Source of the DNA: Oscillibacter sp.
GTDB taxonomy: Bacteria > Bacillota > Clostridia > Oscillospirales > Oscillospiraceae
DNA length: 64,000 nt
NCBI GenBank assembly: GCA_017526785.1
Contig: JAFXQV010000018.1
Coordinates: 62,001 to 126,000, forward strand
Direction of reading: 5' to 3'
The notes beneath the pieces are model-generated. The model was given only the letters and a program-made list of their open reading frames with translations, did no database searches and was not told the DNA's origin. The translations under genes were made by a program, and so were the position numbers. Positions 49,418 through 59,403 of the stretch are shown here, piece by piece (position 1 is the stretch's first letter; the number at the start of each line of letters is the position of its first letter).

Positions 49418-52400
49418 TCACACATCCACGGTCGCGCCCGTGTCCAGAAAGTACAGCGTCCGCCGGACAACAGGCACTTCCAACACCCGTTGCAGGGCGT
49501 CACTGTAGGCGCGTAACTGCGGACGGTACGCTTCCACTCGCGCCGCCAAGCGTTCCGCGTTGCGTACATAGTCCGTCTTGAAGTCAACGACCGTGATTCC
49601 GGCGTCCGTCTCGAAACAGCAGTCCACGACGCCTTGCAGTAATACCGTGTCCCCGGCGCGGGCGCGGGCGTCGTACGCGGACGCGTCCATCAGAAGCGTG
49701 AAACGGTACTCCCGGCGTATATTATGCGCGTTGCGGATTTCGTCCGCCAGCGGCGACGACAGGAAGCGGTCAACGGCGCGGAAGTTCACGGCGTCGGCCT
49801 GTTCGGGCGTCAAGAGGCGTTGCTTGACGAGTTCCGCCGCCTGTTCGGACGCCGCCGCCCCGGAAAAGTCCAGATGTTGCAAGAGTAGATGTGTCGCCGT
49901 GCCGCGCTCGGCGGGTGTGAGGCCGTGCGCCTCCCAGCGGAATCTCGGCTGAGAGAGCGGACGTAAGGCGGGCGTATGCGCGGCGTTCTCGGAAATCTCC
50001 TCGTCCACGGGACGCCCCTTCAACTGCGTGGCGGTGAGCTTCGCGGGAAGCGCCGTCTCGAGGCCGTACGGGTACCGCCACGACAGCAAAGCCGGGTCGA
50101 ACGCCGCGGACGCCGATTTTTTGTCGCGGACAGTCTGCGCGGCGTCGGGGATGTCGCGGAACACCTCCGCGTCGTGCGTGAACACGTCCCACGGCGAATC
50201 GTCGCCCGTCCAGAGGGAATCCGGCTCGACCCCGGCGGCGTCACGGAGTGCCGACGCCTCCGGGCGCGTCAGCAGGGACAGTAACAGCCAGTCCCCGAAA
50301 GATTTTCCGTCCGCGACACTCTCCGGGCGCACCGGGCAACCCGTCACAGAGGCGAATTTCTGTAACTTCTTCTCCGTGCCGTAGACCGTATCGACCATAA
50401 TCAGCTTTTCTTTCGGGCGGGTCATGGCAACGTATAAAATTCTTTGTTCCTCCGCCAGATTTTCGCGGCGCAAGCGTTCCTCTAACGCGATACGGGCGAG
50501 TGTCGGGTAGCGGATACGGCGGCGCAAGTCGACATAGCGGGGTCCCAAGCCTAACTCCGGGTGTACTAACACCGGGGCGTCGAAGTCCTGCCGGGAAAAG
50601 GCGTGGTCGAGGTCGGCCAGAATCACCACCGGGAATTCCAGCCCCTTGGACTTGTGAATGCTCATGAGGCGGACGCCGCTGTGTGTGCCGCTCTGCCCGG
50701 GCGGCATGCGTCCGGCGTCGATAAGCCGCCGCGTCTGCGTCACGAACGCGAACAGGCCGCGGTAGCCGTTCTGTTCAAAGCGTTCGGCGTGGCGTCCGAA
50801 CGTCAGCAGGTTTTCGCGGCGTTCCTCCCCGGCGTCCATCGCCCCGAAGAGGCCTAACAGGTTCAGCCGCCCGCAGAGGTGACAGTAGAACTCGTACACG
50901 CCCATATCGGGCGCGGCGCGGCGCAACTCCGATAACGTGTCCAGAAACGCGACACAATCCGGGTCGCCGGGTTCGGGTTCCGCGTCCGTGTCGGGCGTTT
51001 CCGCGTTCTCGGACGCGGGAACATCGTCCGGAAGCCCGTCCTCGGGCGCGGAAATCTCGTCGGGAAGTCCGGCGGCGGCGCGTAAGGCGTCGTAGAAGTC
51101 GCCTTTTGTGTGGCGGGCGCGGATTTCGGCGAGCCTGTCCGCCGTGAACGCGAAAACAGGCGAGCGTAACACGGCAATCAGCGGCACGTCCTGACGCGGA
51201 TTGTCGACAATCTGCAACAGCGCGAACGCCGTGGAAACTTCCATGGTGTCGAAGAAACCGCCGCTTTCGTCGAAGGAACACGGTATATCGCGTTCCGACA
51301 GCGCCTCGAAAAACGCCGCCGTCCGGGAGCGCGGGGAGCGCATAAGGATAACGATATCTTCCGGGCGGCAGGCACGGAAACCGCCGTCGGCGTCCGTGAC
51401 CGGAAAAGCGCCGTCCAGCAGTTCCCGGATACGCCCGGCGACGAAACGCGCTTCCGCCGTGACACGCCGGACGGGCGGGTTTTCGGGGTCGTCGTCGCCG
51501 GAACGCCGCCGGGCGGTTATCAGGTGAAATTCCGTGGCGCAGTCGTCGCGGGGCGGGTAGTACGCCGCGCCGAAATGTAACGCCTCCTCCGCGCCGTACG
51601 ACATTTCCCCCATTTCCGGCGACAGGATGTTTGTAAAGACAAAGTTTGTGGCGTCCAGAATCTCACGCCGGGAACGGAAATTCTTTGACAGCAGAATTTT
51701 CCGTTCCTGTCCGTTTGCCGCCTGTTCGTACGGGAGAAACTGCCCGTACTTGCGCAGAAAAATAGTCGGGTCGGCCAGCCGGAAGCGGTAAATACTCTGT
51801 TTCACGTCCCCGACGACGAATAAATTTTGCTGGTCTTTCGAGACGGCGCGGAATATCGCGTTTTGTACCTCGTTCGTGTCCTGATACTCGTCGACAAGGA
51901 TTTCCGTGTAGCGCCCGGAAATCTGCCGCCCGGTTTCGGTGGGCGTCCCGTCCTCGGAAAGCAGTAACTGTAACGACAAATGCTCTTGGTCGGGGAAGTC
52001 GGCGGCGTTGATACGGAGCTTTTCGGCGCGGTAGGCCTCCGAAAAGTCCGACACCAAATCCAGCAACGCTATCATGGCCGGGGCGATTGTCCGCAAGTCC
52101 TCCATGGCGTCCGCGCCGCTGACGGCGATTGTTTTGCACAGGGCTTTCAGGCCGTCCTTGCACGTCTCCCAGACGCGCTTCAGCGACACTATCAGCGGGT
52201 CGTCGGCGCGGCCTTTCGGCGTGGTGACACGCGGAAATGTCACCAGTTCGGCAAGCTGTGCGGCGTCGTCCCAGTGCGCGACGCGGGAAAGCGCGTCCAT
52301 GCCCGCCGCCGCCGTCAGGAATTTGTCGCCGTAGCCCTTTTTGAGTTTGGGGTCGGCGACGGTTTTCGCGGCGCTCTCGCGCAGGAGCGTTTCCCAGTAC

Positions 52401-53095
52401 ACGCCCCGCCGCCGCACCACCGACAGCAGTTCCGACGCGTACGCCGTGGTATCGAACGACACCACGCCGCTTGACAGCATTTTCCACACGTTCCGGCTCT
52501 GTTCGAGCCACCGCATAGGCCACGCGTGACTTTGCAATTTCTCGTAGACTTCCAGCGCCAGCGACACTAACGCGCTATCGTCACGCCCCGCGCCCATCGT
52601 GTCCGCCAACAGCGCCCCGCCCTCCGACAGGTTTTCGTAGAACGCTTCCAGCGTCCGGCGTAGCACGCGTTCCCGCAACAGCGCCGCCTCCGGTTCGTCC
52701 AGCACGCGGAAATCCGGCGTCAACGCGTGGCGGTCTCCCTCCCGCGCTAACAGGTGCGTGTTCTCGCGCAGAAGCCCCGTGCAGAACGCGTCGACCGTCT
52801 TAATGTCGGCCTGATAGACGCGCAACATTTGCCGCCGTAAATGTTCGTTGCCGGGGTTCTCCCCGACGCGCTTACTGAGTTCCCCGGCGATTTTGCCGCG
52901 CAGTTCGGCCGCCGCCGCTTTCGTGTAGGTGATGATTAGGAACTCGTCAAGGTTCTTATGTTCCCGTTCGACATAGCGGAAAAGGCGCTCCACTAAAACT
53001 TTCGTTTTCCCGGAACCCGCCGCCGCCGAGACTAACAACTGTCCGCCCCGGTTCTCGACCGCCGCGGACTGTTCCGGCGTCAGTGTCACGCTCAC
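49418..53095 (-). CDS. addA: AddA, helicase-nuclease subunit of the AddAB recombination complex
   Basis: 1225 residues, normal. It resects double-strand breaks for RecA-dependent repair. UvrD-type helicase: Walker A (LLVSAAAGSGKTKVLVERLF), motif Ia/II region (EILVDEYQDTNEVQNAIFRA), motif V/VI segments (IHKSKGLEFPVVILADLDHA and LYVAMTRPKEKLIMVDTVYG). The C-terminal RecB-type nuclease has GVVDCCFETDAGITVVDFKT, with the Asp and the D-x-K catalytic residues. It overlaps addB by 4 bases (ATGA), so the subunits are translationally coupled. Confidence 0.97.
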   Translation of the reverse strand: MSVTLTPEQSAAVENRGGQLLVSAAAGSGKTKVLVERLFRYVEREHKNLDEFLIITYTKAAAAELRGKIAGELSKRVGENPGNEHLRRQMLRVYQADIKTVDAFCTGLLRENTHLLAREGDRHALTPDFRVLDEPEAALLRERVLRRTLEAFYENLSEGGALLADTMGAGRDDSALVSLALEVYEKLQSHAWPMRWLEQSRNVWKMLSSGVVSFDTTAYASELLSVVRRRGVYWETLLRESAAKTVADPKLKKGYGDKFLTAAAGMDALSRVAHWDDAAQLAELVTFPRVTTPKGRADDPLIVSLKRVWETCKDGLKALCKTIAVSGADAMEDLRTIAPAMIALLDLVSDFSEAYRAEKLRINAADFPDQEHLSLQLLLSEDGTPTETGRQISGRYTEILVDEYQDTNEVQNAIFRAVSKDQQNLFVVGDVKQSIYRFRLADPTIFLRKYGQFLPYEQAANGQERKILLSKNFRSRREILDATNFVFTNILSPEMGEMSYGAEEALHFGAAYYPPRDDCATEFHLITARRRSGDDDPENPPVRRVTAEARFVAGRIRELLDGAFPVTDADGGFRACRPEDIVILMRSPRSRTAAFFEALSERDIPCSFDESGGFFDTMEVSTAFALLQIVDNPRQDVPLIAVLRSPVFAFTADRLAEIRARHTKGDFYDALRAAAGLPDEISAPEDGLPDDVPASENAETPDTDAEPEPGDPDCVAFLDTLSELRRAAPDMGVYEFYCHLCGRLNLLGLFGAMDAGEERRENLLTFGRHAERFEQNGYRGLFAFVTQTRRLIDAGRMPPGQSGTHSGVRLMSIHKSKGLEFPVVILADLDHAFSRQDFDAPVLVHPELGLGPRYVDLRRRIRYPTLARIALEERLRRENLAEEQRILYVAMTRPKEKLIMVDTVYGTEKKLQKFASVTGCPVRPESVADGKSFGDWLLLSLLTRPEASALRDAAGVEPDSLWTGDDSPWDVFTHDAEVFRDIPDAAQTVRDKKSASAAFDPALLSWRYPYGLETALPAKLTATQLKGRPVDEEISENAAHTPALRPLSQPRFRWEAHGLTPAERGTATHLLLQHLDFSGAAASEQAAELVKQRLLTPEQADAVNFRAVDRFLSSPLADEIRNAHNIRREYRFTLLMDASAYDARARAGDTVLLQGVVDCCFETDAGITVVDFKTDYVRNAERLAARVEAYRPQLRAYSDALQRVLEVPVVRRTLYFLDTGATVDV

Positions 53096-56000
53096 GATAA
53101 TTCCTCCTTGTCGAGCAGTTCCCAGAACTCCTCCGGCTTGATTTTGCGGACGTAACGCAGGCGGTCACGGTCGCGCCCGTCCTGAAAGTGGCACGCCCCC
53201 GCCCAGTCGCAGTAATGGCACGGCGTCTCGTTCGCCGTCTCACAGCACGGGTCGGCGTCGATGTTCCCGGCGCGGACTTCCCCGGCAATCTTGCGGATAA
53301 GGCTTTCGACGTACTTTCCCAGTTTGCCCAGTTGCGCGGCCGACGCCAAGTCGCCTGTAATGTTGCCGTCCTTGCGGACGTACATGGGCAGAAAGCGCGG
53401 CTCCGACAGCGCCTCGTGTTCCATCGCCCGCAACACGTCCGGCTCTGAGAGAATCAGCCCCGAACGGCGCAATTCCTTGTTTCGGGCTTTCTCCAAGTCC
53501 TCTTCCGTGATTCCGCGCTCCGCGTCCAGAATGCCGTCACGCGCCGGGAGATACAGCACCCCCGCCGCCCGGATGTCGCCGCCGAACCACTGTTTTCCGC
53601 CGCGTTCCAGCGCGAACAGGTACAGAAGCATTTGCAAGTCCAGCCCCATGCGGACGTTGGACAGGTCGAACTTTTTCCGGCCTGATTTGTAGTCCATCAC
53701 GCGCAGATACGTTTTTCCGCCGCGCTTCCAAGCGTCCACGCGGTCGACGCGTCCGCGTAAACGGAGTTCGCCACCGGGGTCGTGAATCACAATCGCCGGA
53801 AAGGCCTTTTTGCCGTCGCCGGACGGCGTGCCAATTCCGAGTTCAAATTCCACCGGGACAAAATCCGAGTGCCGCAACTCCTCCGCCGTCTGCCCGACAA
53901 TCGCCAGCGCGCTCCGGCGCAGGCGCTGGAACAGATACCGGAAACGCGCCGTCTTTTTCGACAGGTCGCCGAATGTCTCTTTCACGAACTGTGCAATATA
54001 CTGTTCGGTAAGCGCGTGTAAAGTGTCGTCGTCGACGGCGGAAAAGCCGCCCATGCTCTTTACGTCCGCGCAGACATGTTCCAGCAGGTAGTGCAGGAAG
54101 GTTCCGATTTGCGGGGCGTCGAAGGACGCGGCGTCACGCGGGCGCGCCCGCAGTCCGTAGCGCATAAAGAACGAGAAGTGACAGCTCCGCGTGCGTTCCA
54201 GTTGCGAGGCCGACAGCGAAAGGCGTTCGCCGTACAGAGCCTGTACCGCCGGACGCGACAGCGCCCCGCGCCGCAGTCCCGAAGCGCGTTTCATCGCCGA
54301 CAGCGCCTCTTGACAGTCGCCGCGTGTTTCCAGATACGTCCAGAGCGCGCCGCCGATATCGGTTCCGGCGGCCTCCATGGCGGGCAGTTTCGCGGTTAGG
54401 CGGTACTCGTGCCGCCCGGTCTCGCGTTCGACGCGCAGTGCCGGGAAGAGCGTCAAGAGGCGCGGAATCACGAACGCCGGACGCAGTTCCTCCCCGGCGG
54501 AACCCGTCACGGGGTAACTGACCGTCAGCCCGTGCGTGGGTTGGGCTAACGCCGCGTAAAGGTTCTGTAACTCCATGCTCATCTGCTCGACGCCGTTGGG
54601 GGAGAGTTCGACGCCCCGCGCCGACAACTCGCGGCGGTCGTCCTCGTTGAGAATGCCCCCGGCCTGCCCGGGCGTGGGTAAAACGTGGTCATTCGCGCCC
54701 AGCAGGAACAAGTATTTGACGGTGTGGCGGTCGTTGCGCGTAATCTCGCTGACGGAAACTTGGTCGAGTGACGCCGGAATCGTGCCGACGCTGTACTGTG
54801 ACAGGATTTGCCGGAACAGCCTTGCGAACGTGTCGGAATCCATGCGTTCACCGCCCACGATTTCCACGAACTGGTCAAGCACCCCGCAGAGGATTTCCCA
54901 CAATTGCGCGGTCTCCTCCGCTTCCTGTAGGCGTCCGGCGGCGGCCTGTTCTTGCATTCGGCTTTCGAGCGCCTCCCGGAGTTGGAGTTTCTCCATGAAG
55001 CCGTAAAGCGCCTCCACCTTCTCCGCCGCCGTGTCGCCGCTTTTGAGGCCTTCCGACAGAGGCGACAGCGCCGCCCGTACCCGCGCCCGTAACGCGTTCA
55101 CGCGCCGTAAATGTTCCGTCTGTTCGTCCGTCCAGTCGTTCCCGTACCCGTCGGGATGTTCCGTCCAGTCTACGTCACGCGTCCACATCGCGCCGTGAAT
55201 TTCCCATTTCAGGGCGTAATTCTCCAAGATGTCGCATTCCTCCGGCGACAGCCCGCCGAGACCCGTTTTCAGCCACCGGAACATGTCCTCGTATTCGTAG
55301 CCGTCCGTGACCGCCGACAGCGCCCCCGTTACCAGACTGACGGCGGGTTTCTCCAAAATGTCGCTCCGCCTGCTGAAATACGCCGGGATTTCCCAGCGCG
55401 AAAAGACCGTTTGCAGTGTGCCGAGATAGTCTTCCATGTTCCGCGCGGAAACCGTGATTTCCCGGAAACGCGCTTTCCCCGACGACACAAGTCTGACGAT
55501 TTCGGCGGCGACGCGTTCCGCCTCCGTGACGACGTTCGCGGCCTCCCGGACGCGGATTTCGGCGCAGTCCCCGGCGTACGCCGCGCCGCCCCGGAAAAAG
55601 TGTCGCTCGAGGTGTCCCAGCGCCCCACGCGCGGGCGCGGTCATCGTCTCGACCTCCGCCTGACACCCGGCGTCGTCGGCCAGCCGCCGCAACTGCCACA
55701 GTGTACGCAGTGCCATGGTAAACATTTCCTCCGCGCTGTTCGGCTCGCCCAGTAGCGCGACTGTCACGGAGTGCGCCTGACGCAACATCACCGACAGCGC
55801 CCGGCGCTCCTGCGCGTTGAAGTACGTGAAGCCGTCCAAGAAGATATCCTTCCCGGCAACGTACCCCGACTTTTCCAGATTGTCGCAAAGACGGCTCATC
55901 CGGTCGCGGCGGTCGTGGCCGTGTTCGCGCAGACGCGCCTCGTAGGCTCCGTAGAGCATGGACAAGTCCCGGAGTTTGTCGGCGGTCATGCCGGACAGTT

Positions 56001-56424
56001 CCCCGGCCTTCTCGTACAGTAGCTCCGGCGTGACTTCAAATGCCCGCAACTCGTCGAACACGTCCAAGAGTTTTTGCAGAAAGGCGGGCTTGCGCGACGG
56101 CCTGCGGTAGACTGTCAGCATGGGCGAAAGTTCCGTCATACAGCGCTGTAACGTCAACAGCTTCCCCCCGGCGTCAAGGGTGGTCTCGGACGCCCCGCCG
56201 ACGGCCGACAAAACCCGGTCGCATAGCCTCCGAAAGCTCAACACCTCCGCGTGACGGCTCGCGGTGTCGCCGCACACCCGGCACAAGTCCACTTCCGCCG
56301 CGTGCGACGCGTGTTCCGGCACTAATAGAATCTGTCCGCCGCCGCAGTCGCCGAGGGCGCGGATTGCGTCCAGAATCCGCCTTGATTTGCCCGTCCGCGC
56401 CCGTCCCATCCAGATTGTCAGCAT
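53092..56424 (-). CDS. addB: AddB, second nuclease/Chi-recognition subunit of AddAB
   Basis: 1110 residues. N-terminal P-loop (WMGRARTGKSRRILDAI) and an inactive helicase-like core that binds Chi in Firmicutes. The C-terminal nuclease has GRVDRVDAWKRGGKTYLRVM followed by DYKSG. It is framed by the iron-sulphur cysteines, one at LERTRSCHFSFFMRYGLRA and three in DPCCETANETPCHYCDWAGA onward, which hold the nuclease fold. Start follows AAGGGGAAGCC behind a sigma-A promoter. It heads the addBA operon, as usual in Firmicutes. Confidence 0.95.
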   Translation of the reverse strand: MLTIWMGRARTGKSRRILDAIRALGDCGGGQILLVPEHASHAAEVDLCRVCGDTASRHAEVLSFRRLCDRVLSAVGGASETTLDAGGKLLTLQRCMTELSPMLTVYRRPSRKPAFLQKLLDVFDELRAFEVTPELLYEKAGELSGMTADKLRDLSMLYGAYEARLREHGHDRRDRMSRLCDNLEKSGYVAGKDIFLDGFTYFNAQERRALSVMLRQAHSVTVALLGEPNSAEEMFTMALRTLWQLRRLADDAGCQAEVETMTAPARGALGHLERHFFRGGAAYAGDCAEIRVREAANVVTEAERVAAEIVRLVSSGKARFREITVSARNMEDYLGTLQTVFSRWEIPAYFSRRSDILEKPAVSLVTGALSAVTDGYEYEDMFRWLKTGLGGLSPEECDILENYALKWEIHGAMWTRDVDWTEHPDGYGNDWTDEQTEHLRRVNALRARVRAALSPLSEGLKSGDTAAEKVEALYGFMEKLQLREALESRMQEQAAAGRLQEAEETAQLWEILCGVLDQFVEIVGGERMDSDTFARLFRQILSQYSVGTIPASLDQVSVSEITRNDRHTVKYLFLLGANDHVLPTPGQAGGILNEDDRRELSARGVELSPNGVEQMSMELQNLYAALAQPTHGLTVSYPVTGSAGEELRPAFVIPRLLTLFPALRVERETGRHEYRLTAKLPAMEAAGTDIGGALWTYLETRGDCQEALSAMKRASGLRRGALSRPAVQALYGERLSLSASQLERTRSCHFSFFMRYGLRARPRDAASFDAPQIGTFLHYLLEHVCADVKSMGGFSAVDDDTLHALTEQYIAQFVKETFGDLSKKTARFRYLFQRLRRSALAIVGQTAEELRHSDFVPVEFELGIGTPSGDGKKAFPAIVIHDPGGELRLRGRVDRVDAWKRGGKTYLRVMDYKSGRKKFDLSNVRMGLDLQMLLYLFALERGGKQWFGGDIRAAGVLYLPARDGILDAERGITEEDLEKARNKELRRSGLILSEPDVLRAMEHEALSEPRFLPMYVRKDGNITGDLASAAQLGKLGKYVESLIRKIAGEVRAGNIDADPCCETANETPCHYCDWAGACHFQDGRDRDRLRYVRKIKPEEFWELLDKEELS

Positions 56425-56456
56425 GGCTTCCCCTTCTTTCGTTGTTGCTGATATTG

Positions 56457-56485
56457 AGTATACAGCGGCGCTTCGATTCTGTCCA
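56457..56485 (-). promoter_or_regulatory. Sigma-A promoter of addBA
   Basis: Minus strand TGGACA (56485-56480), 17-base spacer, TATACT (56462-56457), 33 bases before addB. Confidence 0.75.
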
Positions 56486-56507
56486 GTGGTAAAAGTTCGC
56501 GCTTCGC

Positions 56508-56536
56508 TTGATTCCGGGGGCGGAATCTGCTATAAT
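56508..56536 (+). promoter_or_regulatory. Sigma-A promoter of the DUF4317 gene
   Basis: TTGATT (56508-56513), 17-base spacer, perfect TATAAT (56531-56536), 43 bases before the ATG. Confidence 0.85.
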
Positions 56537-56578
56537 CGGGAAAACAACGCCACTTGACGGGGAGGGGAACTTTTTCAC

Positions 56579-57751
56579 ATGAACCAAAAGGAAGTCAACG
56601 AACTGCGCCGCCGCTTCCGGCCTGAAAAGAACGCCATCAGCCGCGTTTACGGCTGTTATGTCAACGGAAACCGGGAGATTGTGTCGTATCTGGACACGTC
56701 GCTCGGCCTCATGCCGGAGGAGGAGGTCGAACTGTATTTAGCGCGCCTGAAAAAGACGCTCACGGGCGGCCTCGGCCGGAACCTGATTGACATTGTCTTT
56801 TCGACGCAGCAGGTCATGGACAGCGACGAACACAAGCTACTGTCCGACTTGCGCGACTCCCAGTTACAGAACGCCGACGCCCGCGACGCGTTCTACAATA
56901 CCGTGATTGGGCAGTTAGACCTCGGCGAAAACGGGTATCTGATTCTGCTGGCGTCGGACGTGTACGACGTGCCGCGCCGGGGACGCGACGGAAAAGACCG
57001 CCTCGACGAATCGGAAAACATGTTTTCTTACATCATTTGCGCCGTCTGCCCGGTCAAAGACGCGGGTTACGCGTTGCGCTACTTCCACGACGCCAACGAG
57101 TTTCACGGCAGCGCAATCGGGCGCATGGTCGACAATACCTGTCTGGGCTTTCTGTTCCCGGCGTTCGACGACCGCGCCGCGAATATCTATAACGCGCTCT
57201 ACTACACGCAGAAGTCCGGCGAGCCGCACCAAGAATTCATTGACGCGGTATTCCGCACGGGGGTAGTCATGTCGGCGGACGAACAGCGGGAGGCGTTCCA
57301 CGACGCGCTGTCGGAATCCTTGGCCGATGAATGCGGCTATGACCTGTTGCAGACCGTCCATGAACAGCTACTCGAACGCATGGAGGAACACCGCGAGGAG
57401 CAGAACCCGGAACCGCTGACCATGACGCCCCGCGAACTGTGCGACATTTTGGAGAACGGCGGCGCGTCCGCCGAACGTCTGGAAGCGTTTGAGCGTTCCT
57501 GCGGGGAGCGCTTCGGGGAGAACGCGGTTCTGAATCCGGAAAACCTCATTGACAGTAAGCGCTTCGAGATAATCACGCCGGAGGCGCGGGTCACGGTCAA
57601 CCCGTCGTGCAGTTACGTCGTGGAATACCGCGTGATTGACGGCAGGAAGTATCTGCTGATTCCGGCAGACCACGACGTGACGGTAAACGGAATGCCTGTG
57701 CGCGTGGTTCCGGAAACGGTTCCGGATTCCGAAAACGCGGAGACGGTTTAA
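56579..57751 (+). CDS. DUF4317 family protein
   Basis: 390 residues. Recognised as DUF4317, a family largely confined to Clostridia, from the N terminus (NELRRRFRPEKNAISRVYGC) and the VCPVKDAGYALRYFHDANEF and IGRMVDNTCLGFLFPAFDDR segments. No catalytic motif, membrane segment or signal peptide is apparent, and the function is not known. Start follows GGGGAGGGGAAC. Its stop codon overlaps the convergent thioesterase gene by 4 bases, so there is no room for a separate terminator. Confidence 0.85.
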   Translation: MNQKEVNELRRRFRPEKNAISRVYGCYVNGNREIVSYLDTSLGLMPEEEVELYLARLKKTLTGGLGRNLIDIVFSTQQVMDSDEHKLLSDLRDSQLQNADARDAFYNTVIGQLDLGENGYLILLASDVYDVPRRGRDGKDRLDESENMFSYIICAVCPVKDAGYALRYFHDANEFHGSAIGRMVDNTCLGFLFPAFDDRAANIYNALYYTQKSGEPHQEFIDAVFRTGVVMSADEQREAFHDALSESLADECGYDLLQTVHEQLLERMEEHREEQNPEPLTMTPRELCDILENGGASAERLEAFERSCGERFGENAVLNPENLIDSKRFEIITPEARVTVNPSCSYVVEYRVIDGRKYLLIPADHDVTVNGMPVRVVPETVPDSENAETV

Positions 57752-58191
57752 GATTCCATGGGCGCGGATTCCGTCACGTCCGGCGTCGGGAACGGGCGGA
57801 CGGTCTGGTCAACGCAGAAGTGGACGAACGTCCCCGACGCGAGTAATTTTCCGTTTTCGCCCGTGATGTCCACTTCCACAAGACAGGTCGTCCGCCCACG
57901 GCGCTTTACGGCGGCCTCCGCGCGGACGACGCCTTCTGTCTGGTTTTGCAGGAAGTACATGTTACTGCTCTGCGTGACGTACGAGCGGCCGTCCATATGC
58001 GCGACCATGCCCGTGGCGTTGTCGGCTAACGTGTAGAGCGCCCCGCCGTGCGCCACGCCGTACGGGTTCCGCACTTCCGGGCGGATGGTCAGCGACGTAA
58101 CGGCGCGGTCGGGCGTCAGTTCCGCCACCTCCATGAAATTATGTTCCATAAACGCGTTGGGGTGGTTGCGTTGCCATTCTTTCGCTTCCAT
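57748..58191 (-). CDS. PaaI-family hotdog thioesterase
   Basis: 147 residues. Hotdog-fold acyl-CoA thioesterase. The PaaI motif is intact: NPYGVAHGGALYTLADNATG (the HGG and the catalytic Asp). The N terminus (ERNHPNAFMEHN-like) and the C-terminal strand GKLLASGTFVHFC fit the family. Substrate unknown. Last gene of the minus-strand operon Spx-like, YihY, K+ channel, thioesterase, starting 21 bases after the channel gene. Its 3' end overlaps the DUF4317 gene on the other strand. Confidence 0.9.
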   Translation of the reverse strand: MEAKEWQRNHPNAFMEHNFMEVAELTPDRAVTSLTIRPEVRNPYGVAHGGALYTLADNATGMVAHMDGRSYVTQSSNMYFLQNQTEGVVRAEAAVKRRGRTTCLVEVDITGENGKLLASGTFVHFCVDQTVRPFPTPDVTESAPMES

Positions 58192-58212
58192 AAAAGCCCT
58201 CCTGATTTGTTG

Positions 58213-59403
58213 TCATACCCGCACTTTTTCGGCGTCGGACATGGGAATCTGTGTGTAGAGCGTGACGCTGTCGCCCTCTTTCAGCACCAAGTCGCCGTTG
58301 GGAATCAGCGCCCGGTTTCCGCGCCGTACCGTGACAATCAGCGTATGCCGGGAAATGTCGAGGTCGCGGATGGCTTTCCCGTTCCACGGGTGCTGGCGGC
58401 GTAGCGTGACTTCCTGAAAATCTATATGCTGGTCGTCGCGGAGCGGTTCCGCGCCGAGTATCACCGTATCCCCGTCCTCTAACGTGATGTTTCCGCGAGG
58501 CACAATCACGGCCTTTCCGCGCCGTACCGCCGCCAGTATGACGCCCCGGGGAAGCCCAAGCTCTTTGACGCGCCTGCCCGTCCAAGCGTCTTGACGCGTC
58601 AGGCGGAGCTTGATAAAGTGGATGTCCACTTCGTCGGCGATTTCGCTCAGGCGCTTGATTTTGGAATACTGCTCGACGAACCCGGCCGAGATAATGCCCG
58701 TCGGTATGGCCACAATGCCCACGCCCAAGAACGTAATGCAGATTCCGAAAAGGCGTCCGGCGGGTGTCATGGGGTATATGTCGCCGTAGCCGACCGTCAG
58801 GAGCGTGGACGCCGCCCACCAGATTCCCGAAAAGGCGTTGGCGAACACGTCCGGCTGTGCGTCGTGTTCGAGGCTGTACATGCAAAGACTTGCGCCCAAC
58901 ATCAGTACGCACAAGATGAATACCGACGAAAACAACTGTTGCCGCTTGCCGCTGATGACTTCCGTAATGACGTTGAGGGAGTCGTAATAGGTGTTAATCC
59001 GGAAAAGCCGGAAAATGCGCACGACTCGGAACATACGGAACGCCACCGCCCCCGCCGGGAAAAATACGGGCAGATACCACGGCAGAAAGCATAACAAGTC
59101 AATGATACCCGTCAGCGAAAAGACGTACTTTCGGACGGGGTGCGGGTTCTCCGGGTATAGCTGGTCGGCCGTCCAGACCCGGAGCGCGTAATCGGCCGTG
59201 AAAAACAGTACCGTGACCGTCTCCAGCGCGGAGAGCAGTTCGCCGTACTGTACGTGGTAACTGTCGAAGGTGTCCAGCACGTTCACGCCGATGTTGACCA
59301 CGATTGCAAGGACGCCGAGAAAGTCGTAGGCGCGGCTGTAGAAGTCCCCGGCGTAGCCGACTTCCAACAGTTCAAAGACGCGTTCTTTCCGTTTGCGATT
59401 CAT
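58213..59403 (-). CDS. Voltage-gated-type potassium channel with two RCK-C domains
   Basis: 396 residues. Six transmembrane helices with an Arg-rich S4 (FRMFRVVRIFRLFRI) and a canonical K+ selectivity filter in the pore loop (STLLTVGYGDIYPM). The cytoplasmic part has two TrkA-C/RCK-C lobes (about 260-325 and 327-390: LPRGVILAAVRRGKAVIVPR, then DISRHTLIVTVRRGNRALIP), but no N-terminal RCK nucleotide-binding lobe. RCK-C domains can bind c-di-AMP, so that ligand is plausible. The start at 59403 overlaps the YihY gene stop (ATGA); longer upstream frames lie within YihY. Confidence 0.9.
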   Translation of the reverse strand: MNRKRKERVFELLEVGYAGDFYSRAYDFLGVLAIVVNIGVNVLDTFDSYHVQYGELLSALETVTVLFFTADYALRVWTADQLYPENPHPVRKYVFSLTGIIDLLCFLPWYLPVFFPAGAVAFRMFRVVRIFRLFRINTYYDSLNVITEVISGKRQQLFSSVFILCVLMLGASLCMYSLEHDAQPDVFANAFSGIWWAASTLLTVGYGDIYPMTPAGRLFGICITFLGVGIVAIPTGIISAGFVEQYSKIKRLSEIADEVDIHFIKLRLTRQDAWTGRRVKELGLPRGVILAAVRRGKAVIVPRGNITLEDGDTVILGAEPLRDDQHIDFQEVTLRRQHPWNGKAIRDLDISRHTLIVTVRRGNRALIPNGDLVLKEGDSVTLYTQIPMSDAEKVRV